From: Flavobacterium limnosediminis JC2902
GTDB lineage: Bacteria > Bacteroidota > Bacteroidia > Flavobacteriales > Flavobacteriaceae
Assembly (NCBI RefSeq): GCF_000498535.1
Contig: NZ_AVGG01000005.1
Location: 1 to 64,000 of the forward strand
Reading direction: 5' to 3'
DNA length: 64,000 bases
Part shown: positions 24,508-32,018 of the stretch, one piece after another
Position numbering within the stretch: position 1 is the stretch's first letter
How the letters are laid out: the number at the start of each line of letters is the position of its first letter
Notes under the pieces: generated by a model
Told to the model about the DNA's origin: nothing
Seen by the model: the letters and a program-made list of their open reading frames with translations, nothing else
The model's database searches: none
Translations under genes and position numbers: made by a program

Positions 24508-25326
24508 ATGAATTTACAGAACATCCCACAAATCAAACATACAGACAGCGGAAATTTCTTTTTACTGGCCGGCCCTTGCGCCATTGAAGGCGAAGAAATG
24601 GCAATGCGGATTGCCGAGAAAACGGTTTCCGTAACCGATAAACTTGGAATCCCCTTTGTTTTCAAAGGGTCATTCAAGAAAGCAAACCGTTCCAGAATTG
24701 ACAGTTTCACGGGTATTGGTGATGAAAAAGCCTTAAGAATTCTTGAGAAAGTTTCAAAGGAATTCGGCGTACCAACCGTAACCGATATTCACACAAATGA
24801 AGATGCCGCAATGGCTGCCGAATATGTGGATGTACTTCAGATCCCTGCTTTTTTGGTGCGCCAGACCGATTTGGTTGTGGCTGCCGCAAATACAGGAAAA
24901 ACCGTAAACCTGAAAAAAGGGCAATTCATGAGTCCGGAAAGCATGAAACATGCGGTTCAGAAAGTGATTGACTGTAACAACCATAACGTAATGGTTACCG
25001 ACAGAGGAACCATGTTCGGGTATCAGGACATGATTGTGGATTACAGAGGCATTCCGACGATGCAGCAATTTGCTACCACCGTTTTGGATGTTACCCACTC
25101 GTTACAACAGCCAAATCAGATGGTTGGAGTAACCGGAGGTCGCCCCGAAATGATTGAAACCATCGCCAAAGCAGGAATCGCAGTAGGTGTGGACGGAATC
25201 TTTATCGAAACCCATTTTGATCCTGCCAATGCTAAAAGTGACGGTGCCAATATGCTTCACCTGGATTTATTTGAGGGATTAATGACCAAGTTGGTTGCCA
25301 TCAGACAAACCATAAACAAATTCTAA
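24508..25326 (+). CDS. kdsA: 3-Deoxy-8-phosphooctulonate (KDO-8-P) synthase
   Basis: This enzyme condenses phosphoenolpyruvate with arabinose 5-phosphate, giving KDO-8-P for lipopolysaccharide. From ATG 24508 it has 272 residues in a TIM barrel. Signatures are LLAGPCAIEGEEMAMRIAEK, KGSFKKANRSRIDSFTGIG (PEP site), VTDRGTMFGYQDMIVDYRG, and ETHFDPANAKSDGANML. The cysteine in AGPCAIEG and the His/Asp of ETHFDPANAKSDG suggest the metal-dependent class. The in-frame ATG at 24484 lies over the -7 box and is rejected. Confidence 0.95.
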   Translation: MNLQNIPQIKHTDSGNFFLLAGPCAIEGEEMAMRIAEKTVSVTDKLGIPFVFKGSFKKANRSRIDSFTGIGDEKALRILEKVSKEFGVPTVTDIHTNEDAAMAAEYVDVLQIPAFLVRQTDLVVAAANTGKTVNLKKGQFMSPESMKHAVQKVIDCNNHNVMVTDRGTMFGYQDMIVDYRGIPTMQQFATTVLDVTHSLQQPNQMVGVTGGRPEMIETIAKAGIAVGVDGIFIETHFDPANAKSDGANMLHLDLFEGLMTKLVAIRQTINKF

Positions 25327-25335
25327 TAAAAACAC

Positions 25336-25371
25336 AAAACCACTAATAAAGTATCCTTTTTTAGTGGTTTT
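25336..25371 (+). terminator. Terminator of kdsA
   Basis: AAAACCACTAA and TTAGTGGTTTT pair as an 11-bp stem, with a T-rich tail after it. Confidence 0.75.
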
Positions 25372-25585
25372 GCTCTTTTGTGCTTTTGCCGACCTGACAC
25401 GGATTACTATGCCCGTGTAATAATAAACTGCAAGCTCAAAATCTGATGTTATTCAAAAAACATCCAAAAGAGGCCTTCTGAGATGAAACCTTTGTCATTT
25501 AAGTTGATATGCCATTCTGATATTTTTCCGACTCCTTTAAAACAAAATCCTCCGATGATTTCATCAGAAAAAATATCCCAAAAAA

Positions 25586-25633
25586 TTTGTCCGAAACAAA
25601 AATTAAACTAACTTTGTTTTTCAAAGTACTTTA
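25586..25633 (+). promoter_or_regulatory. Promoter with overlapping operator, membrane protein-regulator-creD operon
   Basis: TTTG (25586-25589), a 19-bp spacer and TAACTTTG (25609-25616) fit the consensus exactly. The inverted repeat ACTTTG-TTTTT-CAAAGT (25611-25627) shares bases with the -7 box, and the following ACTTTA makes CAAAGTACTTTA a second near-palindrome. The ATG at 25635 follows after 18 nt. The same repeat recurs before creD at 26588-26611. Confidence 0.75.
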
Positions 25634-25634
25634 T

Positions 25635-26243
25635 ATGGATACTCAAAATTATTTACAGGACTTAAAAGAGATAAAAGATTTGATGAACAAATCGACCCAA
25701 TTTATTTCTTTGAGTGGTTTATCAGGAATACTGGCTGGTGTTTATGCCATAATTGGTGCAGTGGTAGCCTATTTTCTGATAGAGAACCATACGGATTACT
25801 ATATAACACTTGAAAGCAAAACATTCAAGTTGATTATACTGACGGCTTTGATTGTTCTTACAGCCTCTTTACTGACTGCATATATAATGACGGCTAATAA
25901 AGCCAAAAAAGTTGGTGAAAAAATATGGAACGCATCCTCAAAAAGATTATTAATTAACTTTTTTATTCCGTTGGTTACCGGAGGAATTTTTGCAGTATTG
26001 TTATTGCGAAACGGATATTACGGTTTGGTCGTTCCAATCACACTGATTTTTTACGGATTGGCCTGCGTAAACGCAAGTAAATACACACTTAGAGATGTTC
26101 GTTATTTAGGGATAACAGAAATTATCATAGGATTATTTGCTGTTGAATTTTCGGGTTATGGTTTGTATTTTTGGGTTTTAGGATTTGGGGTTTGTCATAT
26201 CATTTACGGATCGGTTATGCACTTTAAATACGACAGAAAATAA
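25635..26243 (+). CDS. Membrane protein of six helices, creD-associated
   Basis: From ATG 25635 the protein has 202 residues: a short charged N-terminus (QNYLQDLKEIKDLMNKSTQF) and six hydrophobic segments ending in GVCHIIYGSVMHFKYDRK. I know similar proteins next to winged-helix regulators and CreD in Bacteroidota but no function. The longer frame from 25587 would translate the promoter. The regulator gene starts two bases after its stop, so they are co-expressed. Confidence 0.75.
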   Translation: MDTQNYLQDLKEIKDLMNKSTQFISLSGLSGILAGVYAIIGAVVAYFLIENHTDYYITLESKTFKLIILTALIVLTASLLTAYIMTANKAKKVGEKIWNASSKRLLINFFIPLVTGGIFAVLLLRNGYYGLVVPITLIFYGLACVNASKYTLRDVRYLGITEIIIGLFAVEFSGYGLYFWVLGFGVCHIIYGSVMHFKYDRK

Positions 26244-26245
26244 CC

Positions 26246-26548
26246 GTGAAAAACATTATCCAAAATATAAACAAGGCATTTGATCATCGTATCCGACTCG
26301 GAATCATGTCTGTATTGATGGTCAATGAATCGGCAGATTTCAGTACGCTTAAAGAATTATTAGGCGTAACCGACGGGAATCTGGCCAGTCACGCCAAAGC
26401 ACTTGAAAGCGAAAACTACATCGTTGTGGAAAAGCAATTCATCGGAAAAAAACCAAACACGAGTTATAAAGCAACCAAGGAAGGCCGAAAGGCTTTTCAG
26501 GAACATATTGAAGCACTTGAAAAATTGATTACTCCTCCCCTTCGCTAA
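26246..26548 (+). CDS. Winged-helix transcriptional regulator (HTH_34-like)
   Basis: This 100-aa DNA-binding protein begins at GTG 26246, two bases after the preceding stop. The winged helix covers the protein: FDHRIRLGIMSVLMVNE, recognition-helix area GVTDGNLASHAKALESENY, wing KQFIGKKPNTSYKATKEGR. It resembles small MarR/ArsR-like regulators with no effector domain. Its likely targets are the two ACTTTG-N5-CAAAGT sites that flank the operon. That pairing is inferred from position and repetition, not shown. Confidence 0.85.
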   Translation: MKNIIQNINKAFDHRIRLGIMSVLMVNESADFSTLKELLGVTDGNLASHAKALESENYIVVEKQFIGKKPNTSYKATKEGRKAFQEHIEALEKLITPPLR

Positions 26549-26587
26549 CGCAAGGTTCAAAAGAGACACTCTATTTTTTTATTCTTC

Positions 26588-26611
26588 AACTTTGAAAAAC
26601 AAAGTACTTTA
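26588..26611 (+). promoter_or_regulatory. Second operator, upstream of creD
   Basis: AACTTTG-AAAAA-CAAAGT-ACTTTA: the arms and the right-hand ACTTTA are identical to the site at 25610-25633 while the five spacer bases are complementary (AAAAA for TTTTT). CAACTTTG here is one mismatch from a -7 box. Confidence 0.7.
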
Positions 26612-26632
26612 AAAACTAAATAACCAAAAATC

Positions 26633-28018
26633 ATGGAAAATCAAAATCAAAACATTGTGGAAAATCAAAACACAAATCAAAACAAAGGATCTTTTCTTCA
26701 GTCGACTACCGCTAAAATGATGATGGTAGGCATACTGACACTGGTATTACTTATTCCTCTAGCTTTCGTAAATGAACTGATCGTTGAACGATCCGAACGA
26801 AAAAAAGAAGTCGTTAATGAAGTTACCCAATTATGGGGCCAGGATATTTTTTTCTACGGACCGATATTAAAGGTTCCTTACAAAAGCTATACGGAAACCG
26901 CCGTATTGGATCCCAAAACAAAACAGTCCAGCATTCAAATGAACATGACTGTTCAGTATGCTTATTTCTTCCCGGAAAAAATCAATAATACCTCGGATAT
27001 AAAAAAGAACACTTCTTTAAAACGAGGCATCTACAACAATGTCGTTTTTACGGCTGATATGAAATTTGATGGGTATTTTGGAAAACCTAATTTTGAAAAA
27101 CTGGGTTTAAAAGAAGACGATTTACTGTGGGACAAAGCAGTTTTAGTGGTAAAAACAACCAATCTGAAAAGCATCAAAAGTGATTTAAACATCAAACTGA
27201 ACAGTCAGAATTTCAACTTCGAATCTAAAGACGAGCAAGATAAATTTTTCGGTACGCTGGAAACCGGAACGTTCAATTACAAAACATTGGTTCCGAATGG
27301 CAAGCTCGATTTCAGCTTTAACATGAAATACAACGGAAGCAACAGTGTGAAATTCATCCCGATTGGAAAAACCACGCAAATTAATCTGAATTCGGATTGG
27401 GATTCACCGAGTTTTGAAGGCATGTTTGCAGCCAACGACACCACCAAATCCATCAGCAAAAAAGGATTTCACGCCGATTGGAAAATATTGGACATCAATC
27501 GTTCTTTTTCACAGCAATATGCTTCAAAAATTCCGAATCTGAATGAATATTCCTTTGGTGTTAAACTGATTGAAACCGTAGACGAATACCAACAGAATGA
27601 ACGCGCATCAAAATACGGCTTTCTTGTAATTGGACTTACCTTTCTGATATTCTTTTTAATTCAGACCGTGAACAAAATAAACATTCACATTTTCCAGTAC
27701 ACTATGTTAGGATTGGCACTGATCATGTTTTACACGCTGTTGATTTCCATTACGGAACATTCTAGTTTTTCGCTGGCTTACCTGATTGCTTCACTTGCGG
27801 TAATTGGGATGATTGTCCTTTATTCTGTTTCCATTCTGAAAACAAAAAAATTCCCTGTATTCATCGGAATGGCATTGAGCGGTTTGTATGCCTTCATTTA
27901 TGTGATCATACAATTGGAAAACTACGCGCTGTTGGTGGGAAGCATCGGATTGTTCATCATTTTGGGATTAGTGATGTACTTCTCCAGAAAAATTGATTGG
28001 AATAACGGATACAATTAA
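26633..28018 (+). CDS. creD: Inner membrane protein CreD
   Basis: This 461-aa membrane protein belongs to the CreD family, in E. coli part of the CreBC regulon and linked to envelope stress and colicin tolerance. A helix at about residues 30-48 is followed by a large periplasmic domain (VVNEVTQLWGQDIFFYGPIL, then FTADMKFDGYFGKPNFEKLG). A cluster of about five helices fills the last 140 residues. Here control is by the small winged-helix protein upstream rather than CreBC. It ends the operon. Confidence 0.9.
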   Translation: MENQNQNIVENQNTNQNKGSFLQSTTAKMMMVGILTLVLLIPLAFVNELIVERSERKKEVVNEVTQLWGQDIFFYGPILKVPYKSYTETAVLDPKTKQSSIQMNMTVQYAYFFPEKINNTSDIKKNTSLKRGIYNNVVFTADMKFDGYFGKPNFEKLGLKEDDLLWDKAVLVVKTTNLKSIKSDLNIKLNSQNFNFESKDEQDKFFGTLETGTFNYKTLVPNGKLDFSFNMKYNGSNSVKFIPIGKTTQINLNSDWDSPSFEGMFAANDTTKSISKKGFHADWKILDINRSFSQQYASKIPNLNEYSFGVKLIETVDEYQQNERASKYGFLVIGLTFLIFFLIQTVNKINIHIFQYTMLGLALIMFYTLLISITEHSSFSLAYLIASLAVIGMIVLYSVSILKTKKFPVFIGMALSGLYAFIYVIIQLENYALLVGSIGLFIILGLVMYFSRKIDWNNGYN

Positions 28019-28111
28019 GAGGCTGCTTCAAAAGAATGTCATTTAAATAAAAAGAGCACTCCTAACTTACATTATTTCGTGTGTGAATATTCTAAACTGC
28101 AAAATGACACA

Positions 28112-28145
28112 AAAAAAAGTCCCGATCAGATCGGGACTTTTTTTA
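28112..28145. terminator. Bidirectional terminator between creD and the dehydrogenase gene
   Basis: GTCCCGATCAGATCGGGAC flanked by eight A and seven or more T. It serves the two convergent genes. Confidence 0.85.
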
Positions 28146-28156
28146 TTCATTTTATA

Positions 28157-29362
28157 TTATTCACCATCCACATAATCTTGCAGATAACTGAATCTTTTGG
28201 TAAGTTTTCCGTTTTCGGTGATTTTGGCGCGTTCCAGAATACCGTCTTTATCATTGTTGTAAAAAGCCGGAATGACGTGTTTCAGGAACATCTCCCCAAA
28301 ACCTTCACTGGCATCTTTTGGCAATTCGCATGGTAAATTATCAACCGCCATTACCACAACAGCGCCGGGATGGTTCACATCCACTTCCTTCCCTTCACTT
28401 GGGTAATAACCGTAAAACGGCTCTGCAATTGTTGAGGAACGCAATGTACATTCGATAGGCCCGCCAACATCACAGGAAATATCAGCTACCACCTTAATTT
28501 TATTATCTGAAGCGTTTAACATTGTTCTTGTTAAGATAACCGGCGCACCATTCCCGTAGAAATGACCCGCGATGAACAAGTCGGACACCTTAGTAAAACG
28601 CTCAAAATCGGACACATACTCTTGCGGATTTGCATAAAAATGCTCTCTTTCGGCAGGCTTTCCGTCTTTGCGCTTGTTATAGTCCAAAACATCGATTTGG
28701 GTATAGACCGGTTTGTCGTATGTTTTTGTTAAATAATCTTCAACGGAAACCTGTTTGATTTTCATGGCATCCAAAATTTCTTTGGCCCCCATACCCACCT
28801 TTCCGTGTCCGGTTAAAACAATTTTGATTGGCGGCAACATGGGACGTCGCAAGCGCTCCACCAATGCCGTTTTATCAGCCAATGTTTCCGCTTTGGGCAA
28901 ATTGAACAGCTCATATTTGATTCCGAAAGCCCTGAAACCGTTATAGGCACCAACAATTCCGGCATATCGGCCAAAACCGATTAAACGGTGATTGTCTTCA
29001 TTCACGATGGTTTCATGATCGATTAATCGGATGTTTTTTTCCAAGCAGGCAATAAGCAGTTTTTTATTATAAGGCTGTTTTTTTATCGTATGAGAAAAGA
29101 AAAAATACTTTTTACCGGGAAGCAAAGCATCAATCGGAACCTCTTTTACCCCAATCAATACGTCACAATCAGAAAGATCATCGGTAACTTCAAATCCTAA
29201 TTTACGATATTCATCATCCGAAAAAATACGAATGTCTGACGATTCCACTTTGATTTCAGCCAACGGAAACTGTTCTTTTAACTTAATCAATTCTGAAGGG
29301 GTAAAAACCACACGTCTGTCGGGCGGGTTTTTTCTTTCTTTAATAATTCCGAATCTCATCAT
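28157..29362 (-). CDS. NAD(P)-dependent dehydrogenase of alanine/saccharopine dehydrogenase type
   Basis: This 401-aa cytoplasmic protein starts with an AlaDh/PNT N-terminal domain (RFGIIKERKNPPDRRVVFTP) and has a Rossmann domain with IVLTGHGKVGMGAKEIL. The segment VVADISCDVGGPIECTLRSS followed by IAEPFYGYYP is characteristic of NAD-dependent saccharopine dehydrogenases (lysine forming, Lys1-like) rather than alanine dehydrogenase. Bacteroidota carry this subgroup with no proven role; lysine degradation is a fair guess. Two adjacent ATGs (29362, 29359) are possible starts. Confidence 0.8.
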   Translation of the reverse strand: MMRFGIIKERKNPPDRRVVFTPSELIKLKEQFPLAEIKVESSDIRIFSDDEYRKLGFEVTDDLSDCDVLIGVKEVPIDALLPGKKYFFFSHTIKKQPYNKKLLIACLEKNIRLIDHETIVNEDNHRLIGFGRYAGIVGAYNGFRAFGIKYELFNLPKAETLADKTALVERLRRPMLPPIKIVLTGHGKVGMGAKEILDAMKIKQVSVEDYLTKTYDKPVYTQIDVLDYNKRKDGKPAEREHFYANPQEYVSDFERFTKVSDLFIAGHFYGNGAPVILTRTMLNASDNKIKVVADISCDVGGPIECTLRSSTIAEPFYGYYPSEGKEVDVNHPGAVVVMAVDNLPCELPKDASEGFGEMFLKHVIPAFYNNDKDGILERAKITENGKLTKRFSYLQDYVDGE

Positions 29363-29392
29363 TCTGCAATCTTTGAATAATATCTAATAAAA

Positions 29393-29409
29393 TATCACAA
29401 AACGTGATA
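29393..29409. promoter_or_regulatory. Inverted repeat upstream of the dehydrogenase gene
   Basis: TATCAC-AAAAC-GTGATA is a perfect 6-bp inverted repeat 31 bp upstream of the dehydrogenase start, in the region divergent from ssrA. It may be an operator; no cognate regulator is visible. Confidence 0.45.
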
Positions 29410-29521
29410 ATTATTAAATTTTTATAGGTTTGTTTTGTCTGTTTTTATTTATTCTCGCCCAAATGTACTATTTAAAGAATAGTGGTGCAATAATTTTTAA
29501 TTGAATTTTGATTACTTTAAC

Positions 29522-29551
29522 TTTGTATTGTGAAATTTGTAACTAAATTTG
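29522..29551 (+). promoter_or_regulatory. Promoter of ssrA
   Basis: TTTG (29522-29525), an 18-bp spacer and TAAATTTG (29544-29551). The mature tmRNA 5' end at 29563 follows after 11 nt, so little or no 5' processing may be needed. Confidence 0.75.
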
Positions 29552-29562
29552 CAACTGCATCT

Positions 29563-29956
29563 GGGGTCGACTGGTTTTGACAGCGAGTGGAATTGGATGG
29601 TAAGCACGTCGAGAACTGGGACAATTCTCGTAAATAAAAGGTCTCACAACTTTACACGGCGAAAATAATTACGCTTTAGCTGCTTAATCTGAATCATAGT
29701 AAGATTTGCCTAGTTCCTACCAGGTAGGAAAGCTAGATTCTCCTCGAAAGCCTTGGTTTATGGCGTTCGGATTAGGGGAACCGTAAAAGTAAACCTAGGA
29801 ACGGTAATGCTTTAAATCCGTTCTGACACCTATAAAGCTAAGCGAAAAGTGGCGGTTTCCGGCCTTGCTTTTTGTCGAAAATTCAAGCGGAAACTAAGCG
29901 TGTAGAAAGCTCTTCGATTGCTTGTTTGGACGAGAGTTCGATTCTCTCCGACTCCA
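29563..29956 (+). ncRNA. ssrA: tmRNA
   Basis: tmRNA rescues stalled ribosomes. The 5' GGGGTCG pairs with 3' CGACTCC as the acceptor stem, and GTTCGATTC forms the T arm near the end. The tag reads GENNYALAA plus TAA (29658-29687), with the usual hydrophobic ALAA degradation end. CCA is not encoded (ACAAG follows), so it must be added after transcription. About 394 nt is normal length. The 3' end is the probable integration site of the island to its right. Confidence 0.95.
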
Positions 29957-29960
29957 CAAG
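29935..29960 (+). other. Candidate attachment site (attL) in the ssrA 3' end
   Basis: The T-arm and acceptor end of ssrA (GTTCGATTCTCTCCGACTCC) lies about 250 bp before an integrase gene that reads away from it, the usual arrangement for ssrA-targeting elements. I did not find a second copy of this word in the window, so the right end (attR) must lie beyond 64000 if the island is intact. Confidence 0.55.
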
Positions 29961-29979
29961 ATTAACTTTATTTAGCAAC

Positions 29980-30014
29980 AAAAGCCTGTAAATCGTATGA
30001 TTTACAGGCTTTTT
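29980..30014 (+). terminator. Terminator of ssrA
   Basis: AAAAGCCTGTAAATC and GATTTACAGGCTTTT form a perfect 15-bp stem with a GTAT loop and T tail. Confidence 0.85.
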
Positions 30015-30067
30015 GCATTTTACAACCTTTCAGATTATTCATTAAATCGCATTCGTGAGGGGGCAAA

Positions 30068-30081
30068 TTCGGGTACCCGAA
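30068..30081. promoter_or_regulatory. 14-bp perfect palindrome upstream of the integrase
   Basis: TTCGGGTACCCGAA is a GC-rich perfect palindrome in otherwise AT-rich DNA, 124 bp before the integrase ATG. It may be an operator or a recombinase or excisionase site. A half-like word, CACCCGTAA, lies at about 30118-30126. Confidence 0.4.
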
Positions 30082-30205
30082 AATTAATTCAAAAAAGGTC
30101 ACCGAATTTCTTCCGAGCACCCGTAAATACAAGCAGTTCAGAGAATGAACATCTTGAAAAAAACAACGCAATTAACTAATTTGTTTCATCTAAAAGGTTA
30201 CCACT

Positions 30206-31462
30206 ATGAATGCAAAAATTTCTATTCTCTTTTATGTAAAGAGAGCTAAAACCACCGCAAAGGGGCTGGTTCCAATTTATCTAAGAGTCACAGTTGACGG
30301 AATACGTATCGAGATCGCTACTAAACGATTTGTAGAATCAAGCAAATGGTCCGTATCTGCAGGTAAAATGAAAGGCAATTCAGAAGAATCCCGTTCAATA
30401 AACAGTTATCTCGATATTTTAAAAGGTAAAGTTTATGACGCTCAAAAAGAAATTCTTCAGAATGATGATAGGGTTACGGCCGCAACTATGAAGAATAAAA
30501 TCTTAGGAATTGAAGAAAAAGGCCACATGTTAATAACAATATTCAAAGACCATAATAAACGAATGGAAGCCCTTATAGGAAAAGAATATTCTTTGAGTAC
30601 TCATAAAAGATATGAAACTACACTACAGCATACGATAAACTTTATGAAATGGAAATTTTCAATTTCAGACATTAATATCAAAGATATTAATCTGTCCTTC
30701 ATAACAGATTTCGAATTTTATTTGAGAACTGTTCGCAATTGCAATAATAATTCAACAATAAAATACATTAAAAATTTTGGAAAAATAATTCGAATCTGTG
30801 TTGCTAACGGATGGTTACAAAGTGATCCTTTTATGAACTTCAAATGTAAAATTCAAGAAGTTGAAAGAGTATATTTAACGGAGGAAGAAATTAAACGTAT
30901 TTATGACAAAACCTTTAATACAATTCGATTGAATCAGGTTAAGGACATCTTCCTTTTCAGTTGCTATACAGGATTAGCATATATTGATGTAAAACAATTA
31001 ACACATAATAACCTCATCGTGGGTATCGACGGAACAAAATGGATTTCCACTCATAGGCAAAAGACTGAAACATTATCAAAAATACCTTTACTACCAATAG
31101 CTGAAGAAATAGTTCAAAAATACACTGATCATCCACAATGTATAAGCGAGGAAGTTTTGTTACCGGTACCTAGTAATCAGAAAATGAATGAATACTTAAA
31201 GGAAATAGCAACCATTTGCGAAATAAATAAAGAACTTACTTCTCATTCGGCCCGTCACACGTTTGCAACAAGTGTAACTTTAACTAATGGTGTTCCGATT
31301 GAAAGTGTAAGTAAAATGCTTGGTCATAAAAATTTGAAAACAACACAACATTATGCAAAAATTTTGGATCAAAAAATTAGTACCGATATGTCTGCATTAA
31401 GAGAAAAACTAATTCAAAAAAACAATACAGATAAAAATAATTCATTAAAAAAGTCACTATAA
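30206..31462 (+). CDS. Tyrosine recombinase / island integrase
   Basis: This 418-aa enzyme likely integrates and excises the island at ssrA. An arm-type DNA-binding domain (ISILFYVKRAKTTAKGLVPI) is followed by a SAM-like core-binding domain (about 105-205) and the catalytic domain. Catalytic residues seen are K286 (HRQK), H347 and R350 (HSARH), H374 (MLGHKN) and Y383 (QHYAK). The first catalytic arginine is replaced by A258 in CYTGLAYIDVKQL. That is a known variation of Bacteroidota integrases, where IntDOT has Ser. It is the only plus-strand gene in the island part of the window. Confidence 0.93.
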   Translation: MNAKISILFYVKRAKTTAKGLVPIYLRVTVDGIRIEIATKRFVESSKWSVSAGKMKGNSEESRSINSYLDILKGKVYDAQKEILQNDDRVTAATMKNKILGIEEKGHMLITIFKDHNKRMEALIGKEYSLSTHKRYETTLQHTINFMKWKFSISDINIKDINLSFITDFEFYLRTVRNCNNNSTIKYIKNFGKIIRICVANGWLQSDPFMNFKCKIQEVERVYLTEEEIKRIYDKTFNTIRLNQVKDIFLFSCYTGLAYIDVKQLTHNNLIVGIDGTKWISTHRQKTETLSKIPLLPIAEEIVQKYTDHPQCISEEVLLPVPSNQKMNEYLKEIATICEINKELTSHSARHTFATSVTLTNGVPIESVSKMLGHKNLKTTQHYAKILDQKISTDMSALREKLIQKNNTDKNNSLKKSL

Positions 31463-31484
31463 TGTCGCTATACCACTATCCCAA

Positions 31485-31538
31485 AAAGTGTGTAAGTTTG
31501 AAAATAACAGGGCTTTAATTTTTATACTTACACACTTT
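31485..31538. repeat. Perfect 12-bp inverted repeat between integrase and metallopeptidase genes
   Basis: AAAGTGTGTAAG (31485-31496) and CTTACACACTTT (31527-31538) are exact inverse copies 30 bp apart, between two convergent genes. It could be a terminator of the minus-strand unit (TTTTT follows on that strand), a MITE or IS-end remnant, or a recombination accessory site. Confidence 0.6.
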
Positions 31539-31577
31539 ACCGGGTAGAATCGATAATAATTTGGAACCTTCTTAAAT

Positions 31578-32012
31578 TTACATCATATCTTCAGCTATTT
31601 TTCCTATTAGCCAAGGTGCTGTTTTATTCTCTTCACCTCTGTTAATATTATCACTGTGAGTATAGTCTAAAATACCATCCTTGTAGTCAACAGCATGTAC
31701 ATACTCATGAATAATAGTATTTACAATACTACCTTCACTCCTTCTTAGTTTTGCTGTATTAATTTTTATCAATTCCGAACTTCCCGTTTTAGCATTTGCT
31801 AGACCAAATATATTCCAATACCCTTCAACAGTTACCGTTTCTCTAAATGATTTCAAGTCACTCGCTATTTTAGATGAACTCACCGAAGTCCCAGAAAAAC
31901 TTTCTACTGATTCAATTTTTGAATAAAACAATGCCCCATTAAGAATTCGTTCCGCAATCGCAAGACATCTTATCAACTTTTCGTTAGTTCCTTTATAATA
32001 AAATCTATTCAT
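31578..32012 (-). CDS. Small zinc metallopeptidase-like protein (HEYVH)
   Basis: This 144-aa protein carries the zincin motif HEYVH (H102, E103, H106) in a helix IVNTIIHEYVHAVDY, with D109 and H119 as possible third ligands. No signal peptide or membrane segment is seen. The N-terminal half (CLAIAERILNGALFY) is helical. Small HExxH proteins of this form occur as toxin domains and phage-type peptidases. It is the last gene of the minus-strand unit, 6 bp after the amidohydrolase. Substrate unknown; effector is an inference. Confidence 0.7.
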   Translation of the reverse strand: MNRFYYKGTNEKLIRCLAIAERILNGALFYSKIESVESFSGTSVSSSKIASDLKSFRETVTVEGYWNIFGLANAKTGSSELIKINTAKLRRSEGSIVNTIIHEYVHAVDYKDGILDYTHSDNINRGEENKTAPWLIGKIAEDMM

Positions 32013-32018
32013 ATCAAA

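Larger units (their letters stand above)
25327..25634. other. Intergenic region before the creD-associated operon
   Basis: The 308-bp gap holds the kdsA terminator (25336-25371) and the promoter with overlapping operator (25586-25633). Between them I see nothing recognisable. Confidence 0.5.
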
